This document shows, piece by piece, positions 20,131 to 31,938 of a DNA stretch of 64,000 bases; position 1 is the stretch's first letter, and each line of letters starts with the position of its first letter. Source of the DNA: Pleurodeles waltl (lineage: Eukaryota; Chordata; Amphibia; Caudata; Salamandridae); the NCBI RefSeq assembly GCF_031143425.1, contig NC_090447.1, positions 767,434,409-767,498,408 of the forward strand, written 5' to 3'. Below the pieces are notes generated by a model. The model was not told the DNA's origin, searched no databases, and saw only the letters and a list, made by a program, of their open reading frames with translations. The translations under genes were made by a program, and so were the position numbers.

Positions 20131-22402
20131 CAGACTTAGCTTTGCCAGTAGGCCTGGCTTCAATGCGCTAAAGCAAGAAAGGACAGACGAGTGCAAATAA
20201 ATGGCTGTACACTGTTTGCCCTTTCTCATTGTGCAAACGGCGGTGTAGCACCACAAGCTTGGAAAATCAAAACAGGGCAAAAAATTAAGAAGGTACTGAT
20301 AGAGTCAAGTAGCAAAAGTCACAGAACATACAATAAGTGCACATGTGTACATGGCTGCGTTTGCATGATTCAGCACATTAAGCCAGGCTGTGTTTTTCCT
20401 TGTGTGACAAAGCATCTTTTCTCAGATTAACTGTTTCTTCACAGTGCACATGTATTTTAAGAATTTCGGTGAAGAAGTCGTTTTTTATTAGTTATTAAAT
20501 AATTGGGTAAAAGCTAAGTGAGAGAAGCTGGTGTTTGCATGGAGATTGATTAATGAATGCTCCTGCAAATGTTGCAATTTCATGGGTGTAGCTGTGAAAT
20601 TGTATAAACTGAGTTAGCAGTCTATTAGAAAATAACAAGGAGGTATACTGATGTCTGTAAATTTGAAAATAAACGAGGAGCATTATTTTGATTTAGTTTG
20701 GGTAGTATAAAAATGTCAGCATATTAATAAAACAGTAAAGGCTCGTTTTGACTGAGAACCTGCTGTATGTTGCTTTATAACCCTAAACACAATAGAACTT
20801 AGTCATTGGCATATGAGTCTTGCAAACTGTTGTAACTAGTTTAGTAGATCACCTGTTTGTGAAAATACAGGTTGGCATTCTTGGTTTCATGAAAATAATG
20901 ACTTTTTCAGACAATGTTGTTTCTTGCTCAGGACGTAGGTATTTTATCTTCAAGGACTGGTCGGTTTCTACGTTCCTTCATTTATTGAACATGTACAATA
21001 GGTATTGGTATAGTAAACGACAAGCTATAGTTGTGTTGCCTTTATTAAGAGCAAGAGCACATTTGTATTTGTAGCAGTATTTATTCTTTTAATTCTTCAA
21101 AACCCTGCCAAAAACTTGCTTTTATATGATATCGAATATTGATTAATATACCTGGACAAGTGATTTCCAGGGCCACAATGGTCTTTAAAATGGCACAGTT
21201 TTGCAAAAGAGAACTGTAAATTGTGTTATTGTTGCTAAATGGCCATGGATTTACATTGCCTTTTGTACAGGCTTTACACTGTAGTATCATCTTTAATCCT
21301 GTACTTCACGAGGTACGGGCACGCTTGCAGCGGCGGCCCGTCTTTAAGGAGAAGTGACCCTGCAGCCCTTCTTTTTGCAGGCATGAAGAGTGTTTGTCAG
21401 GCTGAGGAATGGTGAGAATGACAGACGCGCTTTATGTTGAGGCAGCCAAGCGCAATGTATGTACAAAATGCACAGAGGTCTGGCTGTCTGAGCTGGACTT
21501 TGCTGGGCTGAGGATTTCACAGCCCAATGGACGTGCTCTCCTCAGCTTGGCAAAACACCTTGAGGTCCTTCCCTTCATGGTGATGTGGAACTTCACTGAT
21601 AGCTTTGGACCTGGGCACTTCAAATTAAGCCCTGAAGTACCCTGGGCACAGTGTTTATCACTGACGCCTCGTCACAGAGTGGGGTGGGATCAGCAACTCT
21701 CACTGAACTCATCCCACTCTGTGATGAGCAAGGGACTGCTGCCTACTCTCATTTGCTGGCTTAAGGTCAGCCAATGAGAGGTGGCAGAATTCACAATCAT
21801 CAGGAACCATTGAGGCTTCCCTCCAGAGATGCTGCAGCCAGTAATTCTTATGTTTCTTAATGTTTGGTGCATGTGTGCATATTTGCATTTATAAAAGTAT
21901 GTGTATTCACGAGTTAATGGGTGAGTGTGCAGATGTGCATGTGAATGCATGGGTGTTGATGAGTGTGCATGTTCATGTGTGGCCCGACTGCCCTCCTCCC
22001 TCTTGTACTTACTGGTCACCACTGTTGCATTGTCTACTCCAGTGAGACTTGGTTTGTGAATGCAAAGGCTGATACTCTATGACAGAAATAATTGCCGGAT
22101 GGACTATTTCCAGTCACTTATAGGCTGAATGGATTATGTGAAGACCCACTCTAGTCACTGTATGAATCCTATTGTCGACCAACCTATGATTCCTGTGATT
22201 CTTTAGACATGGAGAAAGGAGATTAATTTTTTTCGTCACCTCAATTCTTGGACAAATCATAGTACTACTCACCCATCCATTTTAGAGCAAAAAAGAACTT
22301 TACATTTCAAAGAGAATATTGTGCTTGAAAAAGTCCCATACATGCACTGAAGCACATTTTAGCTGTGTTGTTTCTAATAATTCACGTGCAAAGTCAACAG
22401 TT
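20131..22402. other. No gene recognised; one inverted repeat
   Basis: Mostly AT-rich sequence without coding signal. At about 21668-21727 CGTCACAGAGTGGGGTGGGAT faces ATCCCACTCTGTGATGAG, an inverted pair that may be a decayed hairpin element. The 122-residue frame at 21409 matches no family known to me. Confidence 0.4.
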
Positions 22403-24840
22403 TTAAACATCAGATGAATGAATGTCACCCAGGAAATGTGAGTGTTCAGGCAACACCAGGAAAGGTGGACAAGATTTGCACGTAGATGTGCAGATATGCA
22501 GCAGGTAGGACTCTGGACACACCAATATCTTTTTCCAACAGTCTTTGGGGAGGGACATGTACTTTACCTTAAAGAGGTGCCCCTGTAGAGACACAGATGT
22601 ATAATCCAATATATCACAGACTGATTTATCAGCTGAAGAGGGCAGATCAAAATGTCCCATTTAAACTGGCACAGCCTCTCAGACCATGCCATTCTGGAAT
22701 GGGCAAAGTGCAATTTTTAAAGAATGCATTATGCAGCATAATAGGAATATTGAGAAATAAATACTAACATTTGGGCAGGACAGTCTCCTGGGCAAGGAGA
22801 GTAGAACTTTGAGCCAGAACTCCACCGTGGCAGCCCATATTTAGTTGGTGGCTCATGGTTATCTGCAATTGTTACATGTTGATCTCTGTGTGTATAGTTT
22901 CCCAGATAGCACATTAATCTGTACACCAAAGATATTTGAGGGCCACTTGCTTTGAGCTGGATTGAGCAGATATATTTCTGACATTCCCTAGTTATTGGTA
23001 AAAACTGAATAGTGCCCAATCAGTGACCATATATGAGTTATATTCTCTCAACCAAGAAGCCAAAGGTTTCATCACAATAGTGAAGAGAAGGAGACAGAGA
23101 AGACATTCTTCCCAGGTACACTGAAAATTTTAAAACGTTCAGAGAGGCAGCTAATAACATAGACCCTTGCCACAGGGTCAGTATAGGAGAGCCGTATCAG
23201 CCCAGTCAGATAGTTTCATAAACTGATTCTGTGCAAGACAGTCGTAAACAATGGCCATTCGAGAGAGTCAAAAGCCTTCTTGACATTGAGAAACAACAAA
23301 ACCATCTCTAGCTCTGGCTTGAGCTGATGTGTCAAGACAAAGAATAAATACTAGTTTATCCAACAGTGGTTTAAATCTATTCGCTATAACCTGAGAAATG
23401 TGATATCCAAATTCAGGAGACACAGCTGATGCTGGGAGTGGCAAAGTTGGATGTCTTTGCCAGGTTTCAGCACTGCTGTGATAAATGCCTTGTTGGAAGT
23501 TGGAGGAAGGTGAACTACTTCTAGTGCCACAGAATAAACTGTAAGCAAATTCAGGGCTAGCACATCCCTAAATACGTTATAAAATGTAGCTGTGGTCCCA
23601 TCAGGACATGGGGTTTGTTGTGGCATAACATTCAAGAAATCACCCAGAAATCCAATACTATTTGCAATGAAGCTACCCTCTTACAGGTGTGCTGCGAAAA
23701 TGTTTAGGCTACAGCACTGCACAGTAAGCCAAGACAGTGTTTAGCTCAGCTTCTCCACTTCACCAACTTTCCAGGCACTCATATGCTTAACTAGATAAAT
23801 TACCATATGCATTGTCCCTTCTCTAAAGCAAACAAGGTATGAATTAATCTCTACAGGAATGTTACAATTTTACATTTGCTCTCAGCATATCACTGTTCTG
23901 GAGCAAATAGAAAATGCTCTAACAGCCAGCTGGGCTCATATAGATCTAAGAACACCTTCCTCCTTTTAATACTGATAGATCTCTAATAAAGACTTTAAAG
24001 GCCTCCCTCAGTGTAGACTAATGAGCCACAAACTAATCTGAATATAGTCTGCGACAACCAAGCAAAGCTTGTCCATAAAGAGTGAATCCAACAATACTTC
24101 TGAAGGGAATCTCAAGAACCTTAAGCAAGTGCAACTAAAAGGTACACCTAAAACCAGCAATTTGATTGAGTGATCAGAGACAGTAGAAGGAAAATGAAAA
24201 TCACAGTATGTCACGCAACAACAGATCTCGGCATTAGCCCCACAGTGTCTTGTGCAACAACAGTTGTCGGCATTATCCCATAATCAATGTGGGACGGAGA
24301 GTCAATAACTTAAGCAGTAGACAAAAAAAAGGTTCTCTGTATCAAGACCAAATATTGACCACAATAATCATATCCAACATCAGAAAAAAGCTCCTGCCCA
24401 TCATCAATGACTATCTAATGTGAAGGTGAGCTCTATTTAGCATTGGATTCAGCAAATTGAAATCATCATTGCAAAGGATATTTAAAGCATTGCATTTCCT
24501 ACAAAGGTCTAACACATCATCAAAGAATTGTGGACATTGAAAGCATAGAAATTATTCACTACAAAGACAGGTGACATATCGAGCCAGAAACCAGAACAAA
24601 TATATCATAAGTATCTACTTCAATGTTGTTAGGCTTGACGCCCACCAATTTACATTTTAGAATGGCTGTCCTCCGGGACTATGAAAGCATAGAATCGATA
24701 TGACCCCCATTTAGGAGCAAAGACAGTTTTTGCCATGCACCATGACATCCTGAAAGAAGGCCACATGCATCCCATTCCTTGGGTGTTTTTAGCTCTCAGT
24801 AATTCCAGGATAACTGCTTAACAGTATTATATGTATACCA
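22403..24840 (-). pseudogene. Decayed L1-type LINE (endonuclease and reverse transcriptase relics)
   Basis: Read on the minus strand, around 24200-24000, the SDHSIKL phrase matches the SDH region at the end of an apurinic-type endonuclease. At 23635-23384 the reading CPDGTTATFYNVFRDVL, then LPPTSNKAFITAVLKPGKD and LLNLD, is the L1 RT N-terminal block. Near 23290-23240 a KAFDSLEWP-like phrase matches the first catalytic Asp region. Near 22940-22880 the expected YADD region reads LVYRLMCYLGN, so the catalytic aspartates are lost. Frames change many times. The element is old and non-functional. Confidence 0.7.
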
Positions 24841-25515
24841 CAAGACTATGTGATGGTGTGGCGGAAAAGTATCACTTATAAAGCAGATGCCTGCTCAGCA
24901 GCACAGCCAACCAAATATAAAAATACAACATGTGCCAATAGAATTTTGCAAATTGCAACAAACAAACAAAACCCACCAACCCTCCTTCAACTCACAAGGA
25001 TCTTTTCATCCATCAGTGGAAACCCCAACCCCATATCTCTTCAACAACAACAATTCACAATCCAGGTGATACACAAATGGAATGTGGAATATTCCCAACT
25101 ACTGGTAGATTAAGGTGAAAAAGTATTGCTTACAAGAGGCCAAACAGAATTGTGAAACCCAGCAAGACACTACTACCTTTACAAAAAACATCAGCTAGGG
25201 ATAGCATTAGAACATGAACCTGGGATCACCCCCATGCCCCCAACTGCAGTGCGGCCTCAGATTACAAACGGTCCCAACTAGGCAACTGCCAGCAGGTCAA
25301 TCAATATCAGTAGTGACATCTACAAATAATCTATGCTTCCCCATATCAGCAGACTCCAGCAGGCCAATAATTCTGAAATTATGAGTGCATGAGCGCACTT
25401 CAAGGACTTCATCTTTTGTGTTTAAAATGGTGAGGACTTTCTCCATTCACAGTACAGACTCCTTTAACACGTTTGCCCCATTTTCAACGTCTGAAATGCA
25501 GTATTATGCCATATC
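24841..25515. other. No gene recognised
   Basis: A/C-rich sequence that could include the upstream part of the L1 relic, but nothing diagnostic was found. Confidence 0.4.
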
Positions 25516-26252
25516 AGGGGGCATATTTATTAATCTTTCATTCAGTGCAGCCCATCAAACCACTTTGCTGTGCTGCACTGCGTGAATAGGAATGTCAAGA
25601 ATGCCCTTTGTTTAACATTATATGGCTCATTCTTGTCAATTCCTAGCACTCGCACACTTTTGGCTACCTAGCAACCAACACAGGCACCCTTGCGTCATGG
25701 TGCAAGGGTGCCTATGTTGCAGACAGGATTGTTTTTGCGCAGCAAGGTGTACCTTCCTGCACGAAACAATCCTTAGAGGCATTTCCTTTTTCAAAGTGTG
25801 CTGCAGAATGTAGCACACTTAGAAACAGAAAAAACAAGGAGAAATAAAGATAGTTCTCCTTGTTGTGCCTTTGGTGGGGTGGGGTACAATTGTGCTGCAT
25901 ACCCAGGTCTATCAATGTTGGAAAATCTGGGAATGGGTCAGAACTCATGGGTGGATGTGTGGGAACACCCCTCTCCACCCAAGCACGCCTCCCTGTTGCA
26001 GAGTAACGCAAGGCAGCGATTTGTGCTGCCTTTGTTACTGTAGATTTATCAAGGTGTCAACACCAGGGCAGTGCGTGCTCTATCGGCGACTAGAATGCAA
26101 AAACCCAGCACTCTCAAAACAACATAATTTATGCATTGTGCTGATATGTTGTTGTTTAACCTTTTGCATTGCAGAGTTCAATCTTGAAGACATATTTTTA
26201 ATGTGCTTACAAATGCTGTTAATTTGCAATGTATTGCTGCAGGCTTTCAGAG
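25516..26252. mobile_element. Hairpin-chain element, left part
   Basis: A series of consecutive hairpins: AGGCACCCTTGC/GCAAGGGTGCCT (25682-25693/25702-25713), AGGATTGTTT facing AAACAATCCT (about 25724-25773), AGTGTGCT facing AGCACACT (about 25796-25820), and AACAAGGAGAA facing TTCTCCTTGTT (about 25834-25865). The architecture resembles 4006-4931 and 30003-30640 but the sequence differs. A possible right part lies at 27702-27830. There is no transposase. Confidence 0.5.
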
Positions 26253-27701
26253 TGTGTTAGGGTGTGGTCCCTTTCCAGGGCCTTCTAGAGACTTTACCAG
26301 CAACATGCCTGGGTGTGGTTGTGGGCTGGGCCAAGACTCTATAAAAAGGAGCCAGCCCAGCTCCAAGTGCTCACTATTCAGAGGTCCTGGTGCAGAGCAG
26401 CAGCTACTTCCTGAGCTCCTGTCCCGGTGGCCTTTTTGATCTTCCAGACATCTGACTTTCATTCTTCATTTGGAGATCCTTGTTCTGGGTGGTAAGACGG
26501 TGGTTGGGCTGGCCTCCCGATGCCGTTATCGAGAACTCTTATGTTCTTGGGCCTAATTCTTTTATGATTTGACAGAGTACTTTGCACGTGTGAAATATGC
26601 GCTTGAGTGTTTGTGACATTTGCAGGGTGACTTGCGAATCGGCAAGACGCGCGATTCGTTTCATGATAATTTAATCTTGTTATTCATTGCACGCTACCAT
26701 TTCTTGACATTTGCATGGTGGCTTAAGAATCGGCAAGACGCGCGATTTGTTTTATGGTGTTTTAACTTTGTTGTTCATTGCGTGCTACCATTTCTTGACA
26801 TTTACATGATGGCTTAAGAAACGGCAAAAGACGCGCGATTCGTTTCATTGTACTTTGATCTTGTTGTTCATTGTGAGCTGTTATTTCTTGGCATTTACAT
26901 CGTGGTTTACGAATCGGCAAGACGCGCGATTCGTTTAATGATGATTTGACTTTGATATTCATTGCTACTATCATTTCTTGGCATTTTACATGGTGACACT
27001 CGAATCGGCAAGACGCACGATTCTCTCCTCGAGTTTAATTCATGTTGTTTATTGTATGCCACTATTCTAAGATATTTATCATGTAATATTCGAGTTGACA
27101 AGTTATGTGATTTGTTTTCCTGAATCCATATTGTGTTATTCATGGTGCACATTCCTTTTATGGTGTTTACTATATATATATATAAATCTACAATATGCGC
27201 AATTTTTGTTGAAACATTTTAAGAGTACACAGAAGATCAGAGTTTCTAGATGCAATATTGTATGGTTGTAGTATGCATTCTCAAAAAAGGATTTATATGA
27301 CTGGTTTAAAATTTAGTCAGAATGTTTTTCTGATTCTCATGTAAAGGAAAGTACTTGAGTAAGAAAGTTTTCATTTAATCCATCTTGATTCCCTTACAGG
27401 TATTCGGCCATCTTGAAACTTAGTCATTTTAAACTTAATTCTTAGATTGTTCATGTTTTCAGAATTACTATGCTTAGAATCATAGTCTAGTATTGATTTC
27501 AGGAGATATAATTTTCATATTGTGTGTTCTAACCTTTTTCTTACTACAGGTCTCCTTCCCAGCTATTTCCCTTCCTAATCCCCTCTTCCCCTCTTGAACT
27601 CTCTTAGCCTCTGTGATTTATCTATCAGAGTCTTGGAGCTGTACAGTGGTGGACGTGTTGGGAACGTGCGCAGACCCCGAGGATCTGGTGACTCTGACAC
27701 A
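26253..27701 (+). repeat. LTR-like promoter block inserted in the hairpin-chain element
   Basis: The block starts TGTGTTAG and ends CTGACACA, an 8 bp inverted pair with one mismatch, as for LTR ends. TATAAAA lies at 26340-26346. A leader with a GGTAAGA donor follows (about 26491), and a TTACTACAGGTC acceptor lies at about 27550. A six-copy 91 bp tandem array sits between. No perfect target-site duplication was found, so the solo-LTR reading is tentative. Confidence 0.4.
26605..27150. repeat. 91 bp tandem repeat, six copies
   Basis: GGCAAGACGCGCGATTCG recurs at 26641, 26732, 26823, 26916 and 27007, with a decayed copy near 27097, giving spacings of 90-93. Each good unit carries GAATCG and CGATTC as inverted halves around GCAAGACGCG, within TTTCTTGACATTT and TTCATTG sequence. 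The array lies downstream of the TATA box at 26340. Confidence 0.9.
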
Positions 27702-27830
27702 ATGCACGCAGGGCCAACCAAGGTTGCCTTGCATGGCTTGAAAAATCTAATTTAGGTTTTGCATCACTCTTGCACCCCTTTGCATAGTGCAAGGGTGACA
27801 CAGAACCTTGGTAAATCTGGCACTAGGTGT
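27702..27830. mobile_element. Hairpin-chain element, possible right part
   Basis: Contains CAAGGTTGCCTTG and a CTTGCACCCCTTTGCATAGTGCAAGGGTG inverted pair, and ends in TTGGTAAATCTGGCAC. Reversed, that end weakly resembles the GCATATTTATTAATC at the left end (25516 onward). It would be joined to the left part if the LTR-like block at 26253-27701 is an insertion. Confidence 0.35.
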
Positions 27831-28966
27831 TTTTACCCAGCCTCTCTTTCAAAAAATCTAACCTCATGTTGGGAGTATTAATATTGATATCTATAGTTCT
27901 AAGGCTTCCCCTGATGCCCAGTAATATGTACTTCAGATCTTTGTCCATGGTTGTAAAACAATCATAGTTCCTAACCCTGCCCTGTGACAATGTACCATTC
28001 ATGCAAGTCCGAATAGGTCTTGTGAAGTCAAAGCACAGATTTCTCTGTTTTGGATTTCCCTCAACCTTGATCGTGCCTGCCACAGTAGTGGAAGCCCCTG
28101 TAAGTGGACGGAGAAGAATCACATGCCCAACAGCCAGCATGTTCTATTTATATTCATATACCAACATAAACAACATTAGCCACCTGACCAGTGGTTTGAC
28201 CCTGGAATGCTTGTGTAGCACAAGCAGAAACTACTTGTTAAAACATGGGTACTCACAAACATTTTCCCAAATGTGGCCTTTGGTGTGCTTGAGGGCCACA
28301 TTGATGCCAGCAGGGTGGGAGTGGGGCTTTGCTGGCTATGGTGGGAGGTAGAACATGTGTAGTGGAAGAGAAACATGCACGTGGTGTGGCCAGGGAGTCA
28401 TGAAGTTATTTTGAGGGTTTCATTCCATACTTGCCTCTAATTTAATACTCTAGTCTCTAAACGATTTGTAGATTTGGCAGTACAGCATTATGCAGTATCT
28501 GAATCGCTAACCTTTTACCAGTCTTATCTACTTTTTAATGAAATTGAATTGCATAATGGAAAACAAAAAAAACTGCATTTAATCTCAGCTTCCCCACTTG
28601 ACCAAATTGTAGGATCCTAGGCAATTGTTTTATTTTTCTTCCTTCCCTTTTCTTCATTTCACATGTCAGAGCACCTTGAAATATGTGTTCAGGATCTGCA
28701 TGGTACCAAACCTTTTATTGTGTTTGGTTCAATAAACTATAATGTTGTCCATGTATAATAAGAACCCAGGCCACCCAAAGAGTCATCGTGACAAAAGACT
28801 TGCCTCTTAGCTCACTCTTGGCATTGTTGTCAGAGTGGGGGGTGGCACAAATGTTTCTAAGTTCATATATGAAAAATACTTCTCAATGTACTGATATAAT
28901 CTGATATACAAGGTGAAACACCTCTGCATGTTAAGGAAGAAACATTTTTAATTTTGAAGAGACTTT
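27831..28966. other. No gene recognised
   Basis: Mixed-composition sequence with no recognisable coding domain. The phrase GAGGGCCACATTGATGCC near 28290 resembles a transposon end, but no partner end was found. Confidence 0.45.
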
Positions 28967-29957
28967 GGCCCTCATTCTGACCTTGGCGGTCGGCGGAGAG
29001 GCGGCGGTCGGACCGCGAACAGACCAGCGGTCAGAAAAATGGCATTCTGACCGCGGCGGTCACCGCCACTTCCCCACTCCGACCGCCACGGCGGTCATGA
29101 CCGCCGGGCTGGAGTTTGCGCACTCCGGCCCGGCGGTCGTCCCAAGACCGCCAACGGTATCATGACCCTGCCTACCGCCGCTGTTTCTGGCGGTCGGGAA
29201 CCGCCATGCGAACCATGGCGGTAAGCACTATCGGGGCCAGGGAATTCCTTCCCTGGCACTAATAGGGGTCTCCCCCACCCCCCACTACCCACCCGAGTCC
29301 TCCCCCCACACCCTCCACCCCCCTGCCACCCCCCAGAGGTGGTACGAACCCCCTCCCCACCCCCACCCCGACATGCACATACATGCACCCCGACATGCAC
29401 ACACCCCCAACATGCACATATACACACCCCCTACACACACATACACAACGGGGACACATACCCGCACACATACATGCAGACATGCGCACCTGCCGAACAG
29501 CACACATTACCCATAGACACAGCAGCACCCCCCGCCCGCATACACGCACTCACACACCCCCTCTACACACTCACACGCACACCCCCATGCACGCCCACAT
29601 CACACAACACCCCCCCTCCCCCTCCCCTCACGGACGGTCAACTTACCTTGTGTGTTGGTCCTCCGGGAGGTGACGGGAGCCATGGGGAGGTGACCGCCAA
29701 CAGAACACCGCCAACAGAAGACCGCCACACAGATATGTGGGTCGTAAATCTGTGGGCGGTGTTCTGCTGGCGTGGCGGTGGAGGTTGACCAGTCTCCACT
29801 TTTCCGCCGACCGCCAGTGTGGCTGCTGGCGGTTTCCCGGCGGAACGCTCCCAGCGGTCGGAATGCGCACAGCGGCATACCGCCGCGGTCGGCGGTCTTC
29901 ACCGCGGCGGTAACTCGGCGGTCTCGCGAAAAGACCGCCAAGGTCAGAATGAGGGCC
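28967..29957. mobile_element. Non-autonomous Harbinger element
   Basis: Perfect terminal inverted repeats begin GGCCCTCATTCTGACCTTGG and continue with CGGTC. They are flanked by the 3 bp duplication TTT (28964-28966 and 29958-29960). Both ends are dense in GCGGT/ACCGC like the autonomous element. The middle (about 29265-29640) is C- and CA-rich low-complexity sequence. No transposase is present. On the minus strand a 37 bp piece (29683-29647) reads ATG GCT CCC then ends in CAAG before GTAAGT, a probable relic first exon. Confidence 0.9.
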
Positions 29958-30002
29958 TTTGTCATTTTTTTACATGTTTGTTGCAAAATGGCTAAAAAAT
30001 GA

Positions 30003-30640
30003 GGGCCAGATTCACAAGGCCCTAGAGCCACTGGAGCGTCACATTTTAAGTGATGCTCCAGTCGCTCTATTCACTGCACTATATATACAAGGAGGCGTTA
30101 AGCCCCTCTGATGCAGAAAACTATGGGCCGTTTTCTGCATCAGAGAGGCGTGCAATGGGTGTTGCAGTGGGCATTCCACTGCAACACCCATTGTTTTTGA
30201 TGCTGCCCCAGATTTACGAGAAATCGTAAATCTGTGACAACACCAAAAATTAAAGTCATACCAAGCACACATAGAAAGAACAAAAGGCCATTAATGATTG
30301 TTTATGTGGAGGAAGATGTCCCTTCCTGCACATAAAGAATCATTCCAAAATGAGGATTTGGTACTTCTATGTGTGCTGCATTCTGCCGAATCGCCATTGT
30401 AGATTGTTTATGTGCAGGAAGGAACTCCTTCAATCTATCCCCTCAATGCAGACACCCCAGTACTATGGTGCAAGGATACCTGCATTGGAGCTGGCAGCTA
30501 ACTTTAGGGCCAGTGCAGGGAGAAACACAGGGGTGCGCCGTATTTTTGTAAATACAGCACATCCCTGAGTTTCAAAAGTGGCGCAACACAGCACTACAAG
30601 TATTGTTGCACTTTTTTGTAAATGTGGGTCCAAATGTGTT
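30003..30640. mobile_element. Hairpin-chain element
   Basis: Successive perfect hairpins lie at 30106-30121/30130-30145 (16 bp arms), 30153-30170/30176-30193 (18 bp arms) and 30211-30219/30224-30232 (9 bp arms). They are followed by longer imperfect pairs such as AATGATTGTTTATGTGGAGG facing its near-complement at about 30310-30350. The ends (GGGCCAGATTCACAAGG and, reversed, GGACCCACATTTACAAAA) are similar enough to be decayed terminal repeats. No coding sequence is present. Confidence 0.6.
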
Positions 30641-30644
30641 CATA

Positions 30645-31938
30645 ACCTTCAATCAATCAATCAGTAGATTTCTAGAGCACTTCTTGTTACCCTTGAGGGT
30701 ATCCAGACACTGGCAGTGCCCAGTTGTTAGCCAAATAGTTAGGTTTTCAGGGACTTTCAGATCTCTGAAAGAGATGGGGAGGTCCAGAGCTGAAAGGGGA
30801 GCTCATTCCATGTATTCGCTGCTAGGTAGGAGAAGGAGTGCCCTCCGCATCTGCTATGACGGATGCAGGGGGTGAGGGTTAAAGAAAGGGAGGCAGAGTG
30901 GAGGTGTATAGAGGGTGATGGATGTTAAGGCGGTGGTTGAAGTGGGCAGTTCTTCAGTTGTGTAGGGTCTTGTATGCATGGGTGAGGAGCTTGAACTGTC
31001 ATCTTTTCTGTACAGGGAGGCAGTAGAGTTCCCTGAGGTAGGTGATAATGTGGGTTCATCTAGGGAGATCCACAACGAGCCTGGCTGTGGTGGTCTGTGT
31101 GGTCTGTAGTCGTTGGAGGAAGTGAGCTGCAATCCCTCTGTAGAGATCGTTGCCATAGTCCAGTTGGCTGGAGATGTGGGCCTTGCTGAAGGTGCGTTTT
31201 GAGCTTAGGGGTAGCCATTTGAATATCTTACGAAGCATGCAGGTGAGGGCCACCAGGACTCATCCAAAAGGGAGCTTTTTTATGAAGATCAGTACCTCTG
31301 TCTTATCTGTACTGAACTTCAGGCAGTTGTCCTTCAACCAGTTAGTGACACAACACCTGTCATGCAGTTGTGGAAGTTGATCTTCGTGCTGGTGGTGTCT
31401 TCTGAGAGGAAGAGTATGATTTGTGTGTCGTTAGTGTAGGATATGATGTTGAGTCTGTGGGTTTTAGGTGTTGAGTCTGTGGGTTTGGCTGCTGGATGCC
31501 GGCCAGAGTGTCACATGGGTGTTGAAGAGAATGGGTCTAAGTGAGGATCCTTAGAATGCTCCACAGATGATTTCCTTGGGTTCGGAGGTGAAGGGGGGAA
31601 GGAAGACTGCGTTTTTCCGGAGAGGAAAGAGTTGATCCATCTGAGAGCGACTCCTTGGATGTCTTTGGTGTGCAGTCTTGTGATGAGTGTGTGGTGGGAG
31701 ATAGTATCGAAGGCTGCAGAGAGGTCTTGGAGGATCTGAGCCGCAGTCTTTCTTCTGTTGAGTAGAGCTCTGATGCCATTGGTAGCTGCGATGAGGATTG
31801 TCTCTGTGCTGTGGTTGCTGTGGAGTCCAGACTGGAAGAAGTTGAGTAGGAGGTTCCATTTCGGATGTGAGGAGATTTGTTGGTTGATGCATGGCACAGT
31901 GTTTTCTGCATGACAGAGCTGGGGAGGAGCCTTGACAC
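30645..31938 (-). pseudogene. CR1/L2-type LINE, 3' half, frameshifted
   Basis: On the minus strand, 31897-31511 encodes an RT core. It reads FQSGLHSNHSTETIL, then LQDLSAAFDTISHHTLITRL (first catalytic Asp) and GVALRWINSFLSG. The downstream piece 31253-31056 encodes IFKWLPLSSKRTF and QLDYGNDLYRG, the typical C-terminal part of CR1/L2 RT. The YADD block between them is degraded. The 3' end carries a TGATTGATTGA repeat tail (30650-30664 on the plus strand as CAATCAATCAATCAG), usual for this clade. Several frame changes make it non-functional. Confidence 0.8.

Noticed and set aside
21409..21777. 122-residue frame that looked like a possible host exon
   Set aside because: No domain recognised, no convincing splice-site pair, and part of it overlaps an inverted repeat.
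29339..29788. 149-residue Pro/His/Thr-rich frame
   Set aside because: Translation of CA- and C-rich low-complexity sequence inside a non-autonomous transposon.
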